Positions 1-10,515 of a stretch of DNA of 64,000 nucleotides are shown piece by piece; positions within the stretch are counted from its first letter, which is position 1; each line of letters begins with the position of its first letter. The notes under the pieces were generated by a model. That model was not told the DNA's origin and did no database searches. It saw only the letters and a program-made list of their open reading frames with translations. The stretch is from positions 1-64,000 of the forward strand of contig JARGOX010000016.1 in the NCBI GenBank assembly GCA_029233925.1. The letters run 5' to 3'. Origin of the DNA: Rhizobiaceae bacterium. Lineage in GTDB: Bacteria; Pseudomonadota; Alphaproteobacteria; Rhizobiales; Rhizobiaceae. The position numbers and the translations under genes are program-made.

Positions 1-141
1 CTGGATCAGATGGATAACCAGTCCATCAGCAAAATTCTCGTAGTTCACGGTCGACGAATTGTCCATCGGAATTGGCATCAAGATTCAGCGATAGCAAAAT
101 TTGCTCTGAAGGATGCCTGCCATCAATCCCTGTCCCTCTGC

Positions 142-1032
142 CTACAAAAGCGTATCCAGCATGCGCCGCAGGTCGTCTTCGACCTTGACGCGGATGTCGT
201 CGCGTTTCAGCGCGAAGGACACATTGGCGCGAATGAAGCCCTCCTTTGACCCGCAGTCAAAAGTGCTGCCACGGAACCGATAGCCGGAAAAATCCTGCTT
301 TTCGGCCAGTTTCAGCATGGCATCGGTGATTTGTATTTCATTGCCCGCGCCGGTTTCCTGGGTTTCGAGAATGGAAAAAATCTCCGGCTGCAGAATATAG
401 CGACCATTGATGAAGTAGTTTGATGGCGCGGTTCCCATCGGTGGTTTCTCCACCATGGCATTGATGCGGAAACCATCCTCGCTGATATCTTCCCCGACAC
501 CGACAACACCATAACGGTGGGTTTCTTCCTCCGGCACCTCTTCGACCGAAATCACATTGCCGCCGACCTTGTGATACTGCTCGACCATGCCGGTCAGACA
601 TCCTTTGTCATGCTGCATGACCATGTCGGGCAGCAGCAGGGCAAAAGGCTCATCCCCCACCAGTTCGCGCGCGCACCATACGGCATGACCAAGACCCAGC
701 GGCTCTTGCTGGCGTGTGAAACTTGTTTGTCCGGGTTTGGGCTGCATTGCCTGCAGATTGCCCAATTCATCCAGTTTGCCACGCTTTCTCAGCGTGTCGT
801 AGAGCTCCACCTGAATATCGAAATGGTCTTCTATGACCGCCTTGTTGCGGCCGGTGACAAAAATGAAATGCTCGATACCCGCCGCACGCGCTTCATCCAC
901 CACATATTGAATGACCGGCTTGTCCACGACGGTCAGCATCTCCTTGGGGATGGCCTTTGTGGCCGGCAAAAACCGTGTGCCAAGTCCCGCGACCGGAAAC
1001 ACTGCTTTTCTAACCCTGCGTTGCTGCGTCAT
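142..1032 (-). CDS. galU: UTP--glucose-1-phosphate uridylyltransferase
   Basis: Makes UDP-glucose from UTP and glucose-1-phosphate in the cytoplasm, feeding exopolysaccharide, LPS and cyclic glucan synthesis. The 296-residue protein has the family length. The nucleotide-binding loop [12 protein letters not shown] lies at residues 12-23, followed by the substrate/Mg region [10 protein letters not shown], and EKPP is present mid-protein. The ATG start follows AAAGG at a normal distance and ends in TAG. It is transcribed alone, divergently from the transglycosylase gene. The closely related GalF-type paralogues are the only realistic alternative; the intact N-terminal loop favours an active enzyme. 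Confidence 0.95.
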   Translation of the reverse strand: MTQQRRVRKAVFPVAGLGTRFLPATKAIPKEMLTVVDKPVIQYVVDEARAAGIEHFIFVTGRNKAVIEDHFDIQVELYDTLRKRGKLDELGNLQAMQPKPGQTSFTRQQEPLGLGHAVWCARELVGDEPFALLLPDMVMQHDKGCLTGMVEQYHKVGGNVISVEEVPEEETHRYGVVGVGEDISEDGFRINAMVEKPPMGTAPSNYFINGRYILQPEIFSILETQETGAGNEIQITDAMLKLAEKQDFSGYRFRGSTFDCGSKEGFIRANVSFALKRDDIRVKVEDDLRRMLDTLL

Positions 1033-1242
1033 GAATTCTGCCTTTCACTGCGCCGAACCGTGTCGGCCAATTTTCACCTGGTACCTGTGCCGGGTACAGG
1101 CGCCACCATATGGTCAAGACATTATTGATGCGTCAACGTCAATGTGCCAGTCGCAAAGTTGAAAAAGGTGATGAATCCAGCCTTTTTTCCGCCTTGTGCT
1201 GCAGCTACAATGGCTTCAGGAACAGCCATGACGGAGAATCAG

Positions 1243-2466
1243 ATGAGCCTATGCAACAGCAAATGCAACATGAGTGTGCTTTTGTTCTTGTTTTTAACCT
1301 CTGCCATGCTCTTCCATGTGCCACAGGCAGCCGCCGATGCCGGGTTTCGCAAATGGATTTCTGATTTCTATCCGGTCGCGGCCAAGGCAGGCATCCGCAA
1401 ATCGACCTATCGAAAGGCCTTTGCGGGCGTGCGTGAACCGGACCCGGAAGTGCTTGAAAAGGCGCGATTTCAGCCGGAGTTCAAAGAGGATACGTGGAGT
1501 TATGTCGATACCAGGGTGCATTCTTCTACAGTTGCCACCGGCCAGCAGATGGGTGAGCGCTATGATGCAGTCTTGTCCAGCATCGAGCGGCGTTTCAAGG
1601 TTTCACGCTCCGTAATCCTTGCGATCTGGTCTGTGGAATCGAGCTACGGCAATGTTTTCAATTATCCGGACCGGCTTCACTACGTTCCCCGTGCATTGGC
1701 GACGCTTGCCTATGCGGATCGCAAACGCGCTAAATATGCCCGCAGTCAATTGATCGCCGCCCTCAAGATCCTGCAATCGGGCAATGTGACAAAAAAGGAA
1801 CTGACGGGCTCTTGGGCCGGCGCCATGGGCCACACCCAGTTCATTCCCACAAGCTATCGCGCCTTTGCCGTGGACCAGGATGGAGATGGCCGTCGTGATA
1901 TCTGGAAATCCATACCGGACGCCCTGGCCACAGCGGCCAACCTGCTGCACAGTAATGGCTGGCGGACTGGCGAGACGTGGGGCTATGAGGTCAGCGTACC
2001 GCGCAAGGCCGCACGCTATGTCGGCAAGTCAAAGACCATTGGCCAATGGTCAAAACTCGGATTGAAAAGGCCCAACGGCAGGGCGTTTGGAAACAATCGT
2101 GCCAAGGCGGTGCTGAAAATGCCCGCCGGCAACAAAGGCCCGGCATTTTTGATGCTCAGGAATTTCTACGTGCTCAAGACCTATAACAATTCCGACAGCT
2201 ATGCGCTTGCGGTCGGATTGCTGGCAGATCGTATCGGTGGCTACAGTGGACTGGAACAATCCTGGCAAAAACCGAAAGGCGTATTGTCGATGGACCAGCG
2301 CCGTGAAATTCAGGTTCATCTCAAATCACTGGGGTACTACAAGGGCGAGATCGATGGCAATATCGGATCGGGTTCACAACTGGCCATCAGAACCTATCAG
2401 CAACGCGCTGGCTTGACGCCGGATGGTGTTCCATCGCATAGCCTGTTAAAGATGCTGAAGCGATGA
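1243..2466 (+). CDS. Lytic murein transglycosylase, MltB family, with C-terminal peptidoglycan-binding domain
   Basis: Predicted periplasmic enzyme cleaving the MurNAc-GlcNAc bond of peptidoglycan with 1,6-anhydro product formation. I start it at the ATG at 1243 because GGAG at 1233-1236 sits six bases upstream and the product then opens with a signal peptide (hydrophobic residues about 11-26, Ala-rich cleavage zone near 30). In-frame upstream ATGs at 1144, 1210 and 1228 would bury that signal. The catalytic-Glu motif WSVESSYG puts the acid at about residue 132. The SLT_2/MltB signature GSWAGAMGHTQFIP is at about 189-202. Residues from about 342 to the end form a PG_binding_1 domain (IDGNIGSGSQLAIRTYQ). 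No lipobox is seen, so a soluble periplasmic form is likely. Confidence 0.88.
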   Translation: MSLCNSKCNMSVLLFLFLTSAMLFHVPQAAADAGFRKWISDFYPVAAKAGIRKSTYRKAFAGVREPDPEVLEKARFQPEFKEDTWSYVDTRVHSSTVATGQQMGERYDAVLSSIERRFKVSRSVILAIWSVESSYGNVFNYPDRLHYVPRALATLAYADRKRAKYARSQLIAALKILQSGNVTKKELTGSWAGAMGHTQFIPTSYRAFAVDQDGDGRRDIWKSIPDALATAANLLHSNGWRTGETWGYEVSVPRKAARYVGKSKTIGQWSKLGLKRPNGRAFGNNRAKAVLKMPAGNKGPAFLMLRNFYVLKTYNNSDSYALAVGLLADRIGGYSGLEQSWQKPKGVLSMDQRREIQVHLKSLGYYKGEIDGNIGSGSQLAIRTYQQRAGLTPDGVPSHSLLKMLKR

Positions 2467-2478
2467 CGGGAGACCATT

Positions 2479-3678
2479 TTGGTCGTTTTGTTCAAATTTC
2501 TGTTGCAGCTCCGGCTGGTCCCGTCCTTTCCGGCCAAAGGCATGCTGGGCATCGGCGTCCTTGTCATCAGTGTTCTGGCCATGTCTGCTGCTCTTCCTGT
2601 TGTATCAGCTGAGGCGCAATTCAGGTTCAATCGCAAATCCGTCGTCGAGTTTTTTTTCGGACCACGCGAGGTGCGGCGCGAAAAGACAAACCGTCAGCCA
2701 AGCCAGCCGATCAAAAAAAGAAAAAATTCGTCGAAGATTGCCTCTCCTTCAGTGGCAAAGGCTGCAATTCCAGAAAAAAACGAAAATGCGCGCAAGGTTC
2801 TTGTGATTGGCGATTTCATGGCCAGTTCGCTGGCTGATGGCCTGCAAACGGCCTTCCGGGAAGCACCGGGCATGGTCATCATGAAAAAGACCAATGGTTC
2901 ATCCGGTCTGGTGCGCGATGATTTCTACAATTGGCCAGAGATACTTCCGGCCATGCTGGACGACATCCAGCCCACTGTCGCCATCATCATGATCGGGTCC
3001 AATGACCGGCAGCAATTGCGACAGGGCAAAAACCGCATTCCGGTCGGCTCCGAGCTATGGAACAGCCAATATATACAGCGCGTCGAACTATTGGCCAAAG
3101 CCGTCCGTTCCAGAGATATTCCGCTGATTTGGGTCGGTGCACCACCCTATAAGTCCGCCACCATGTCCGCCGATATCCTGGCAATAAACGGCATGTTCAA
3201 AACAGTGGTCGATGACAATGAGGGCGAATATGTCGATATCTGGGATGGGTTTGTCGATGCCAATGGCAAATTTGTCTATACCGGATCCGATATCAAAGGT
3301 CAGCAGGTTCGCCTGCGAACCAAAGACGGAATTCGCATGACCCGAGCGGGGACCCGCAAATTGGCTTTCTATCTGGAAAAGCCCATCAGGCGGCTGCTCG
3401 GCAATGCAGCAAATGACGCCATCGCGGCGCTTGGCGAAGACAATCAGCCTGACCTTTCGGCACAACAGCCAGGCAAAATTGCCATGATCATCCGCACCAA
3501 TCCGATTGGGATGACAGACCCCGGGCTTGACGGCTTTTCCGAACTGCTCGGCGAAACGCCAACCCTGCCGGCATCCCTGACGCCCACACCTCTTGATGAT
3601 CTGATTCTTGATGGCAAGACGTCAGCACCACCGCAGGGCCGTGCCGACAATTTCAGCTGGCCAAACGGACATCAATAA
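2479..3678 (+). CDS. DUF459-family SGNH/GDSL-like hydrolase, exported
   Basis: Twelve bases downstream of the transglycosylase and probably co-transcribed, which suggests a cell-envelope role. The TTG start at 2479 has GGGAG upstream; an internal ATG at 2542 would also leave a signal anchor (hydrophobic residues about 22-42 of the long form). After a basic, low-complexity linker (about 60-95) the SGNH fold begins with VIGDFMASSLADG (block I, about 109-121) and MIGSND (block III, about 171-176). Block V, normally D-x-x-H, reads DGIRMTRAG at about 283-291, so the usual catalytic His appears as Arg. The last ~80 residues are Pro-rich. Substrate unknown; a pseudo-enzyme or a displaced His are both possible. 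Confidence 0.75.
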   Translation: MVVLFKFLLQLRLVPSFPAKGMLGIGVLVISVLAMSAALPVVSAEAQFRFNRKSVVEFFFGPREVRREKTNRQPSQPIKKRKNSSKIASPSVAKAAIPEKNENARKVLVIGDFMASSLADGLQTAFREAPGMVIMKKTNGSSGLVRDDFYNWPEILPAMLDDIQPTVAIIMIGSNDRQQLRQGKNRIPVGSELWNSQYIQRVELLAKAVRSRDIPLIWVGAPPYKSATMSADILAINGMFKTVVDDNEGEYVDIWDGFVDANGKFVYTGSDIKGQQVRLRTKDGIRMTRAGTRKLAFYLEKPIRRLLGNAANDAIAALGEDNQPDLSAQQPGKIAMIIRTNPIGMTDPGLDGFSELLGETPTLPASLTPTPLDDLILDGKTSAPPQGRADNFSWPNGHQ

Positions 3679-3693
3679 CAACCGGCTTCAGGA

Positions 3694-3717
3694 GGCTTAT
3701 ACCAAAGATCGGTGATC
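3694..3717 (+). repeat. Short dispersed intergenic repeat, copy 1
   Basis: GGCTTATACCAAAGATCGGT plus GATC lies just after the DUF459 stop codon. A second copy with 22 of 24 bases matching is at 11571-11594, also immediately after a plus-strand stop codon. The placement suggests a fragment of a family of intergenic repeats rather than coding sequence. Confidence 0.6.
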
Positions 3718-3733
3718 ATGACCCGTTTTGGTA

Positions 3734-5188
3734 TTACCTCGGCAGCGTGGTTGTTCCCATCAACGCCTTGTCTATCGCATGCGCAGCCTGACGCCCCTCA
3801 CGGATGGCCCAGACGACCAGCGATTGGCCACGGCGCACGTCACCGGCCGCCCACAATCCCTCCATCGACGTCTGGTAATCATCATCATTGGCCTCGACAA
3901 AAGTCGAGCCACGCGCATCAACGCCGATCACCAGACGCTCACCCAGGTCCTTGAGAACGCCATTTTCCATCGGGCCGCGAAACCCGATCGCGATAAAGGC
4001 CAGGTCAGCCTTGATGATGAATTCACTGTCGGCAATGGGCTGTCTTTTTTCATCAACCTGACAGCATTTCACGCCCGTCAGAACGCCATTTTCTCCAACA
4101 AATGACAGCGTGCCCACCTGAAATTCCCGCACCGCGCCCTCGGCCTGCGACGAAGACGTGCGCATCTTGGTTGCCCAATAGGGCCAGACGGCGAGTTTGT
4201 CTTCAAGCACCGGAGGTTGCGGACGAATATCCAGTTGGGTCACCTTCACGGCACCCTGCCGGAAGGCCGTACCGACACAGTCCGAAGCGGTATCACCACC
4301 ACCGACAACCACCACATGTTTTGCATTGGCGCGAATGGGTTCCGATGGCCAACCCACCGAATTGATGTCCTTGCGTTCGACCCGCTTGTTCTGCTGCACG
4401 AGGTAGGGCATCGCATCATGGACACCCAGGAGATCGACCCCGGGAATGCCGGCATCACGCGGTTTTTCCGAGCCGCCGCAATAAAGCACGGCGTCATGAT
4501 CAGACTTCAGGCTGTCGATGGTGACATCGACACCCACATGCACATTGTAGTGGAACGTGACCCCTTCACCCTCCATCTGAACAATCCGGCGGTCGATATG
4601 ATGTTTTTCCATCTTGAAGTCGGGAATGCCGTAGCGCAATAGGCCACCGGCATTGCTTTCACGTTCATAGACATGAACCGCATGTCCGGCCCTGCCAAGT
4701 TGTTGTGCGGCAGCCATGCCGGCTGGTCCCGAACCGATGATCGCCACTGTTTTCCCGGTCTGCTGTGCTGCAGGTTGCGGCACCACATAGCCCATATCAT
4801 GGGCCTTGTCGGCAAGCGCCTGTTCCACCGTCTTGATGGCAACGGGAACATCCTCAAGATTGAGCGTGCAGGCCTCTTCGCAAGGGGCAGGACAAATCCG
4901 TCCGGTGAATTCGGGAAAATTATTGGTCGAGTGCAGATTGCGGATCGCCTCTTCCCAATTGTCGTTGAAGAGCAGATCATTCCAGTCGGGAATCTGATTG
5001 TGAATCGGACAGCCCGTTGGACCATGACAAAAGGGAATGCCGCAATCCATGCAACGGGTGGCCTGTTTGACAACCTCCTGATCGGACATCGCAATGGAAA
5101 ATTCCCTGAAATGGCGAATACGATCCGACGCAGGCTGGTATTTCGCAACCTGACGATCAATTTCCAGAAAACCCGTAACCTTGCCCAT
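3734..5188 (-). CDS. gltD: Glutamate synthase (NADPH) small subunit
   Basis: The beta subunit takes electrons from NADPH through FAD and passes them by Fe-S clusters to the large subunit for glutamate formation from glutamine and 2-oxoglutarate. The N-terminal Cys-rich region has CMDCGIPFCHGPTGCP and CPAPCEEAC, the two 4Fe-4S-binding clusters typical of GltD. FAD-binding GSGPAGMAAAQQLGRAG follows at about residues 150-170, and an NADPH-binding VVVGGGDTASDCVG is near 290. Length (484) matches the family. It lies 53 bases downstream of gltB on the same strand, giving the usual gltB-gltD operon order. Confidence 0.96.
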   Translation of the reverse strand: MGKVTGFLEIDRQVAKYQPASDRIRHFREFSIAMSDQEVVKQATRCMDCGIPFCHGPTGCPIHNQIPDWNDLLFNDNWEEAIRNLHSTNNFPEFTGRICPAPCEEACTLNLEDVPVAIKTVEQALADKAHDMGYVVPQPAAQQTGKTVAIIGSGPAGMAAAQQLGRAGHAVHVYERESNAGGLLRYGIPDFKMEKHHIDRRIVQMEGEGVTFHYNVHVGVDVTIDSLKSDHDAVLYCGGSEKPRDAGIPGVDLLGVHDAMPYLVQQNKRVERKDINSVGWPSEPIRANAKHVVVVGGGDTASDCVGTAFRQGAVKVTQLDIRPQPPVLEDKLAVWPYWATKMRTSSSQAEGAVREFQVGTLSFVGENGVLTGVKCCQVDEKRQPIADSEFIIKADLAFIAIGFRGPMENGVLKDLGERLVIGVDARGSTFVEANDDDYQTSMEGLWAAGDVRRGQSLVVWAIREGRQAAHAIDKALMGTTTLPR

Positions 5189-5241
5189 ATGCGTTCCTTA
5201 CTCTTGTTCCACCCAGCGGGCGCCCACCTTTGCGACCTGCC

Positions 5242-8200
5242 TTACTCGGCAGCAACGCCCATGCGCATGCGCTCCATTTCCTCAAGCGCGCGGCGATATT
5301 CAACCGGCATCACCTTGCGGAATTTCGGACGGTATTCGGCCCAATTGTCCAGGATGTCCCTGCCTCTGTCCGACCCGGTATAATGGACATGGTTGGCGAT
5401 CAGCTGTTTGAGCCGTTCCTCATCATGCCGGGTCATGTCACCGGACACGTCCACCCGTCCCTTGTGGTCCAGATCGCCGCCGTGATGATGGAATTCTTCC
5501 AGAATGTCATCTTCCTCGGGAACCGGTTCAAGTTCCACCATGGCCATATTGCAACGCTCGGCAAAATCACCGGCTTCATCCAGCACATAGGCGACACCGC
5601 CAGACATGCCGGCCGCGAAATTGCGTCCCGTCTGCCCAATGACGACGACAATACCGCCGGTCATATATTCGCAACCGTGATCGCCCACACCTTCGACAAC
5701 CGCAATGGCGCCGGAATTGCGCACGGCAAACCGTTCCCCGGCAACACCGCGGAAATAACATTCCCCTTCAATCGCACCATAAAGAACCGTATTGCCGACA
5801 ATGATGGAATCTTCAGCAATGATCTGGCTATCCTCTGGAGGCCGGATGACGATACGTCCGCCACACAGGCCCTTGCCGACATAATCGTTGCCATCCCCAA
5901 TCAGGTCAAAGGAGATGCCGCTTGCCAGAAATGCGCCGAAAGACTGTCCTGCTGTTCCCCTCAAGGTGACGGAAATCGTGTCGTCGGCAAGTCCCTTGAG
6001 ACCATAGCGGCGCGCAATCTCGCCCGACAGCATGGCGCCAGTTGAACGATCAACATTGCGAATGGCCGTCTGGATGACGACCGGTGTTCCACTTTCCAGC
6101 GCCACAGCGGCATTCTCGATCAGTTTGCGGTCGAGAACATCGTCAATCGGATGCTTTTGACGCTGCGTCCAGTAGATGGCTTCCCTTGGGGCATCCGGTT
6201 TGTAGAAAACCTTGCTGAAATCAAGCCCCCTGGCTTTCCAGTGGCTGACCATCTCATCCTTCTTGAGCAGATCCGATTGGCCGATAATGTCATTGAGCTT
6301 GCGATAGCCCATGGCGGCGAGCATTTCGCGCACTTCCTCGGCCACAAAGAAGAAATAGTTGATGACGTGTTCGGGTGTTCCCTTGAAGCGTTTGCGCAGC
6401 ACCGGATCCTGTGTGGCTATGCCGACCGGGCAGGTGTTGAGATGACACTTGCGCATCATCAGGCACCCGGCAGCAATCAACGGCGCCGTGGCAAAACCGA
6501 ACTCATCAGCGCCAAGCAAGGCGCCGACGATCACATCGCGCCCCGTGCGCAATCCACCGTCGACCTGCAGGGCCACGCGGGAGCGCAGACCGTTTAAAAC
6601 AAGGGTCTGGTGCGTTTCAGCCAGCCCCATTTCCCACGGAGAGCCGGCATGTTTCAAAGACGTCAGCGGTGACGCACCGGTGCCGCCGTCATAGCCGGAA
6701 ATGGTGATGTGATCTGCCCGGGCCTTGGCCACGCCCGCAGCAACGGTGCCGACGCCGACTTCCGACACCAGCTTGACCGAAATATCGGCCCGCGTATTGA
6801 CGTTCTTCAAATCGAAAATCAGCTGTGCCAGATCCTCGATGGAATAGATATCATGATGCGGCGGCGGCGATATCAGGCCGACACCGGGCGTCGAATGGCG
6901 GGTTTTGGCAATGGTCGCATCGACCTTGTGACCAGGCAATTGTCCGCCCTCGCCGGGTTTTGCACCCTGCGCCACCTTGATCTGGATCATGTCGGAATTA
7001 ACCAGATAGTCCGCTGTCACGCCAAAACGTCCCGATGCGACCTGCTTGATCGCGGAACGCTCCGGGTTCATCGAACCATCAGCCAGCGGGATATAGCGAT
7101 CCGGTTCTTCACCACCTTCCCCGGTATTGGACTTGCCGCCAATCCGGTTCATGGCAATGGCCAGGGTGGTATGGGCTTCCCGGCTGATCGATCCAAAGGA
7201 CATGGCACCGGTGGAAAACCGCCGAACGATGTCTACCGCAGGCTCGACCTCGTCAAGCGCAACGGCCGGCCGGCCGGCGCTCTGCGCATCGCTGATCTGG
7301 AACAGACCACGAATGGTGTTCATACCCTCTGTATGGGCATTCACCATATGGGCGAATTCACGATATTTTTCAGGCTGATTGCCGCGCACGGCATGCTGCA
7401 GCAATGCGACCGAATCCGGCGACCAGACATGGTTCTCACCGCGCATGCGGTAAAGATACTCGCCGCCCACATCCAGCGATGTTGCCAGCACAGGATCATG
7501 CCCGAAAGCCAGAGCGTGACGCCGATGCGATTCGATGGCGATTTCATCTATCCCGACACCCTCGATCAGGGTGGTCGTGCCGGCAAAATATTTATCGACA
7601 AATGCGCTGGTAAGTCCCACCGCATCGAAAATCTGGGCGCCGCAATAGGACTGATAGGTCGAAATGCCCATTTTGGACATGACCTTCAGCAGACCCTTGT
7701 CGATCGCCTTGATGTAGCGATGCACGGTTTCATAGGCATCGACAGCGGCAGGAAAGGCACCCTTTTCATGCATGTCGGCAAGCGTATCAAAGGCCAGATA
7801 GGGATTGATGGCCTCGGCGCCATAGCCCGCCAGTGCCGCAAAATGATGCACCTCTCTTGGCTCACCCGATTCGACCACCAGGCCGACCGATGTGCGCAAA
7901 CCCTTGCGAATGAGGTGATGATGCACCGCCGCTGTTGCCAGCAGCGGTGGTATGGCGATCCTGTCGGCAGAGACCAGCCGGTCGGAGAGGATGATGATGT
8001 TGTAACCGCTCTTGACCGCACCTTCTGCGCGGGCGCATAGCCGCTCGATCGCTTCGGCAAGATAGCTTGCATCGCGATTGTGACGGTAAGTGATATCCAG
8101 CGTCTTGGTTTGAAACTGGTTGTCGGAAATATCACCGATGGCCCGGATTTTTTCCAGATCCTGATTGGTCAGGATCGGCTGGCGAACCTCAAGCCGACGG

Positions 8201-9966
8201 CGATCAGCAAGGCCTTCCAGGTCAAACAGGTTTGGCCGGGGCCCGATGAACGAGACAAGGCTCATCACCGATTCTTCACGAATCGGGTCAATCGGCGGAT
8301 TGGTGACCTGGGCAAAATTCTGCTTGAAATAGGTGTAAAGCAGCTTTGCCTTGTCCGACATGGCTGAAATGGGCGTATCGGTTCCCATTGAGCCAAGGGC
8401 TTCCTGGCCTGTGGTGGCCATTGGGGACATCAACAGCTTCAGGTCTTCCTGGCTGTAGCCAAAAGCCTGCTGCTGGTCGAGCAGTGCCGCATGATGCGAC
8501 TGGCGCACCGGCCGCGCCGATACCGGCATGTCTTCCAGCACGATCTGCGTGCGGTCGAGCCACTTCTGATAGGGGTTGGTATTGGCAAGCTCCCGCTTGA
8601 TCTCGGCATCGGAAACGATCCGTCCCTTTTCCATGTCGATCAGCAACATCTTGCCCGGCTGCAGACGCCATTTGCGCACGATGGATTTTTCATCAACCGG
8701 CAGAACACCGGCCTCAGAGGCCATGATGACACGATCATCGTCTGTAACAATGTAGCGGGCAGGACGCAGACCATTGCGGTCAAGCGTTGCGCCCACCTGG
8801 CGGCCATCGGTAAAGGCCACGGCAGCCGGTCCGTCCCACGGCTCCATCAGCGCGGCGTGATACTCGTAGAAGGCCTTGCGGTCATCATGCATCAATTTGT
8901 TGCCGGCCCAGGCTTCGGGGATCAACATCATCACCGCATGGGTGAGCGAATATCCGCCCTGAACGAGAAATTCCAGCGCATTGTCAAAACAGGCCGTATC
9001 CGATTGCCCCTCATAGGAAATCGGCCACAACTTGCTGATATCCTTGCCGAACAGCGGTGAAGAGACGGAAGCCTGACGGGCTGCCATCCAGTTCACATTG
9101 CCGCGCAAAGTGTTGATCTCGCCATTATGGGCAACCATGCGATAGGGATGCGCCAATTTCCAGGACGGGAATGTATTGGTCGAAAACCGCTGATGAACCA
9201 GCGCCAGAGCCGACGAAAACCGCTCGTCCTTCAGGTCCTTGAAATAGGCGCCGACCTGAAAGGCCAGAAACATGCCCTTGTAGACAATCGTTCTGCTGGA
9301 AAGCGAAACAATGTAGAAGCCGTTGTCACGACCATCGGTTTCATCAAAAATCCGGTTTGAAATCACCTTGCGCAGGATAAACAGCCGACGCTCGAATTCC
9401 TCCTCGGTTTCGCAATCGGCGTGTCGACCAATGAAAACCTGCCGATGAAAGGGCTCCGTTGCAGCAATGGCTGGAGCCTGCGATAGCGAAGAATTGTCAA
9501 CCGGCACGTCGCGATATCCAATGATCTGCTGGCCTTCGCTGGCGACGACCTCGGCGATGATCTCCTCGATGTGGACACGCAGTTCGGGTTCCTGCGGCAT
9601 GAACAGATAACCGACGGCATAGTGACCGACTTCAGGCAACGCGATGTCCTGCTGCGCCATTTCTTCGCGCAACAGCTGATCGGGAATCTGCACAAGCATG
9701 CCTGCGCCGTCTCCCATAAGGGGATCAGCACCAACGGCACCGCGATGGGTCAGGTTCTCAAGCATGAGCAACCCGTCCTCAATGATCTGATGAGATTTCA
9801 CGCCGCGCATATGCGCCACAAACCCGACGCCGCAGGCATCGTGCTCATTGCGCGGATCATAGAGGCCCTGCTTTTCCGGGAAAGCCGAAACGCCGCTGCG
9901 TTTGGCTGTCAGCACATGTGTCGACTGGTCCACAATTGCTGCCTGTGATGGCGATTTATCCGTCAT
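5242..9966 (-). CDS. gltB: Glutamate synthase (NADPH) large subunit
   Basis: Four-domain amidotransferase that hydrolyses glutamine, channels ammonia, and aminates 2-oxoglutarate. I choose the ATG at 9966 because GGAGGGAAAAAG sits directly upstream; the frame is open for 36 more codons but without a comparable ribosome site. From this start the product is 1574 residues with a propeptide of about 44 residues ending at the nucleophile Cys in [11 protein letters not shown]. The class II glutaminase domain, central domain, FMN-binding synthase domain ([22 protein letters not shown], 3Fe-4S Cys stretch CHLNTCPVG) and C-terminal GXGXG beta-helix ([21 protein letters not shown]) are all present in order. 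It is first gene of the gltBD operon. Confidence 0.96.
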   Translation of the reverse strand: MTDKSPSQAAIVDQSTHVLTAKRSGVSAFPEKQGLYDPRNEHDACGVGFVAHMRGVKSHQIIEDGLLMLENLTHRGAVGADPLMGDGAGMLVQIPDQLLREEMAQQDIALPEVGHYAVGYLFMPQEPELRVHIEEIIAEVVASEGQQIIGYRDVPVDNSSLSQAPAIAATEPFHRQVFIGRHADCETEEEFERRLFILRKVISNRIFDETDGRDNGFYIVSLSSRTIVYKGMFLAFQVGAYFKDLKDERFSSALALVHQRFSTNTFPSWKLAHPYRMVAHNGEINTLRGNVNWMAARQASVSSPLFGKDISKLWPISYEGQSDTACFDNALEFLVQGGYSLTHAVMMLIPEAWAGNKLMHDDRKAFYEYHAALMEPWDGPAAVAFTDGRQVGATLDRNGLRPARYIVTDDDRVIMASEAGVLPVDEKSIVRKWRLQPGKMLLIDMEKGRIVSDAEIKRELANTNPYQKWLDRTQIVLEDMPVSARPVRQSHHAALLDQQQAFGYSQEDLKLLMSPMATTGQEALGSMGTDTPISAMSDKAKLLYTYFKQNFAQVTNPPIDPIREESVMSLVSFIGPRPNLFDLEGLADRRRLEVRQPILTNQDLEKIRAIGDISDNQFQTKTLDITYRHNRDASYLAEAIERLCARAEGAVKSGYNIIILSDRLVSADRIAIPPLLATAAVHHHLIRKGLRTSVGLVVESGEPREVHHFAALAGYGAEAINPYLAFDTLADMHEKGAFPAAVDAYETVHRYIKAIDKGLLKVMSKMGISTYQSYCGAQIFDAVGLTSAFVDKYFAGTTTLIEGVGIDEIAIESHRRHALAFGHDPVLATSLDVGGEYLYRMRGENHVWSPDSVALLQHAVRGNQPEKYREFAHMVNAHTEGMNTIRGLFQISDAQSAGRPAVALDEVEPAVDIVRRFSTGAMSFGSISREAHTTLAIAMNRIGGKSNTGEGGEEPDRYIPLADGSMNPERSAIKQVASGRFGVTADYLVNSDMIQIKVAQGAKPGEGGQLPGHKVDATIAKTRHSTPGVGLISPPPHHDIYSIEDLAQLIFDLKNVNTRADISVKLVSEVGVGTVAAGVAKARADHITISGYDGGTGASPLTSLKHAGSPWEMGLAETHQTLVLNGLRSRVALQVDGGLRTGRDVIVGALLGADEFGFATAPLIAAGCLMMRKCHLNTCPVGIATQDPVLRKRFKGTPEHVINYFFFVAEEVREMLAAMGYRKLNDIIGQSDLLKKDEMVSHWKARGLDFSKVFYKPDAPREAIYWTQRQKHPIDDVLDRKLIENAAVALESGTPVVIQTAIRNVDRSTGAMLSGEIARRYGLKGLADDTISVTLRGTAGQSFGAFLASGISFDLIGDGNDYVGKGLCGGRIVIRPPEDSQIIAEDSIIVGNTVLYGAIEGECYFRGVAGERFAVRNSGAIAVVEGVGDHGCEYMTGGIVVVIGQTGRNFAAGMSGGVAYVLDEAGDFAERCNMAMVELEPVPEEDDILEEFHHHGGDLDHKGRVDVSGDMTRHDEERLKQLIANHVHYTGSDRGRDILDNWAEYRPKFRKVMPVEYRRALEEMERMRMGVAAE

Positions 9967-10515
9967 CTTTTTCCCTCCTGTCATGGCCGTTATCATGGCC
10001 GTGAAACCATCCGGTTTCCCGGGGCGACCTGATTGTCCGTGCCGGTTATCTAACGTCCGGTACAGTTTTGTCATGCGTAAAATTCGAGCAATGAGCCGAA
10101 TACAGCATTTTGCGTCCCGATCTCAACCGGTTTCGCAATGGAACGTTTTGCGATAATCCGATAGCAGATCCTGATCTGGTATCTGCCCTATGGCTTTTGC
10201 ATCAACCTGAATGCGCGACTTCGTTTCATTGCGCATTCACATTATAGCCGCGAATGCGGCCTTGTGGATACCGGATTTGCAGGCAACCCCAGCATCTAAT
10301 TAGGACAGTATAGCTGTCCTAATTCTCTATGCCAGAAAGCGACGCCCGGAGCAAGATAGCGAAGGCAAATTTGTGTGGGTCCCAGCCCCCATAGGGCTGG
10401 TTTGCAGCCAATTTTCGGCTGATGAACCTGATCGTTTCTCATACACGGGCTCTTTGCCTGCCGGAATTTACGTGGCATCACGTTGTTCAGATCATTTGAA
10501 ACACGGAAGTGTCCC
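9967..10515. other. Intergenic region between gltB and the aldolase gene, rich in inverted repeats
   Basis: No convincing gene in this 549-base divergent region. It holds three inverted repeats in a row: TGAATGCGC (10208-10216) with GCGCATTCA (10231-10239); GCCGC/GCGGC with a GAAT loop (10247-10260); and AATTAGGACAG/CTGTCCTAATT (10298-10324). The short open frames here have no ribosome sites or family resemblance. Probably the control region of both flanking genes, possibly with a small RNA. Confidence 0.6.
10298..10324. promoter_or_regulatory. Perfect 11-bp palindrome, candidate repressor operator
   Basis: AATTAGGACAG, then TATAG, then CTGTCCTAATT: a perfect inverted repeat with a 5-base spacer. 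It is AT-rich at the ends and lacks a U-tract, so it reads as a dimeric protein site rather than a terminator. The TAGGAC half-site resembles Rrf2-family operators, but that is inference only. Confidence 0.5.

Noticed and set aside
10..249. 79-codon plus-strand frame at the left edge
   Set aside because: Mostly antisense to the galU 3' end; no ribosome site or family resemblance.
517..1128. 203-codon plus-strand frame over galU
   Set aside because: Antisense shadow of galU; low-complexity composition typical of reversed codons.
6709..8040. 443-codon plus-strand frame inside gltB
   Set aside because: Antisense to the conserved FMN and central domains of gltB; no start signal.
9967..10074. 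N-terminal extension of gltB by 36 codons
   Set aside because: The strong GGAGGG ribosome site directly precedes the ATG at 9966, and the extension is not family-like.
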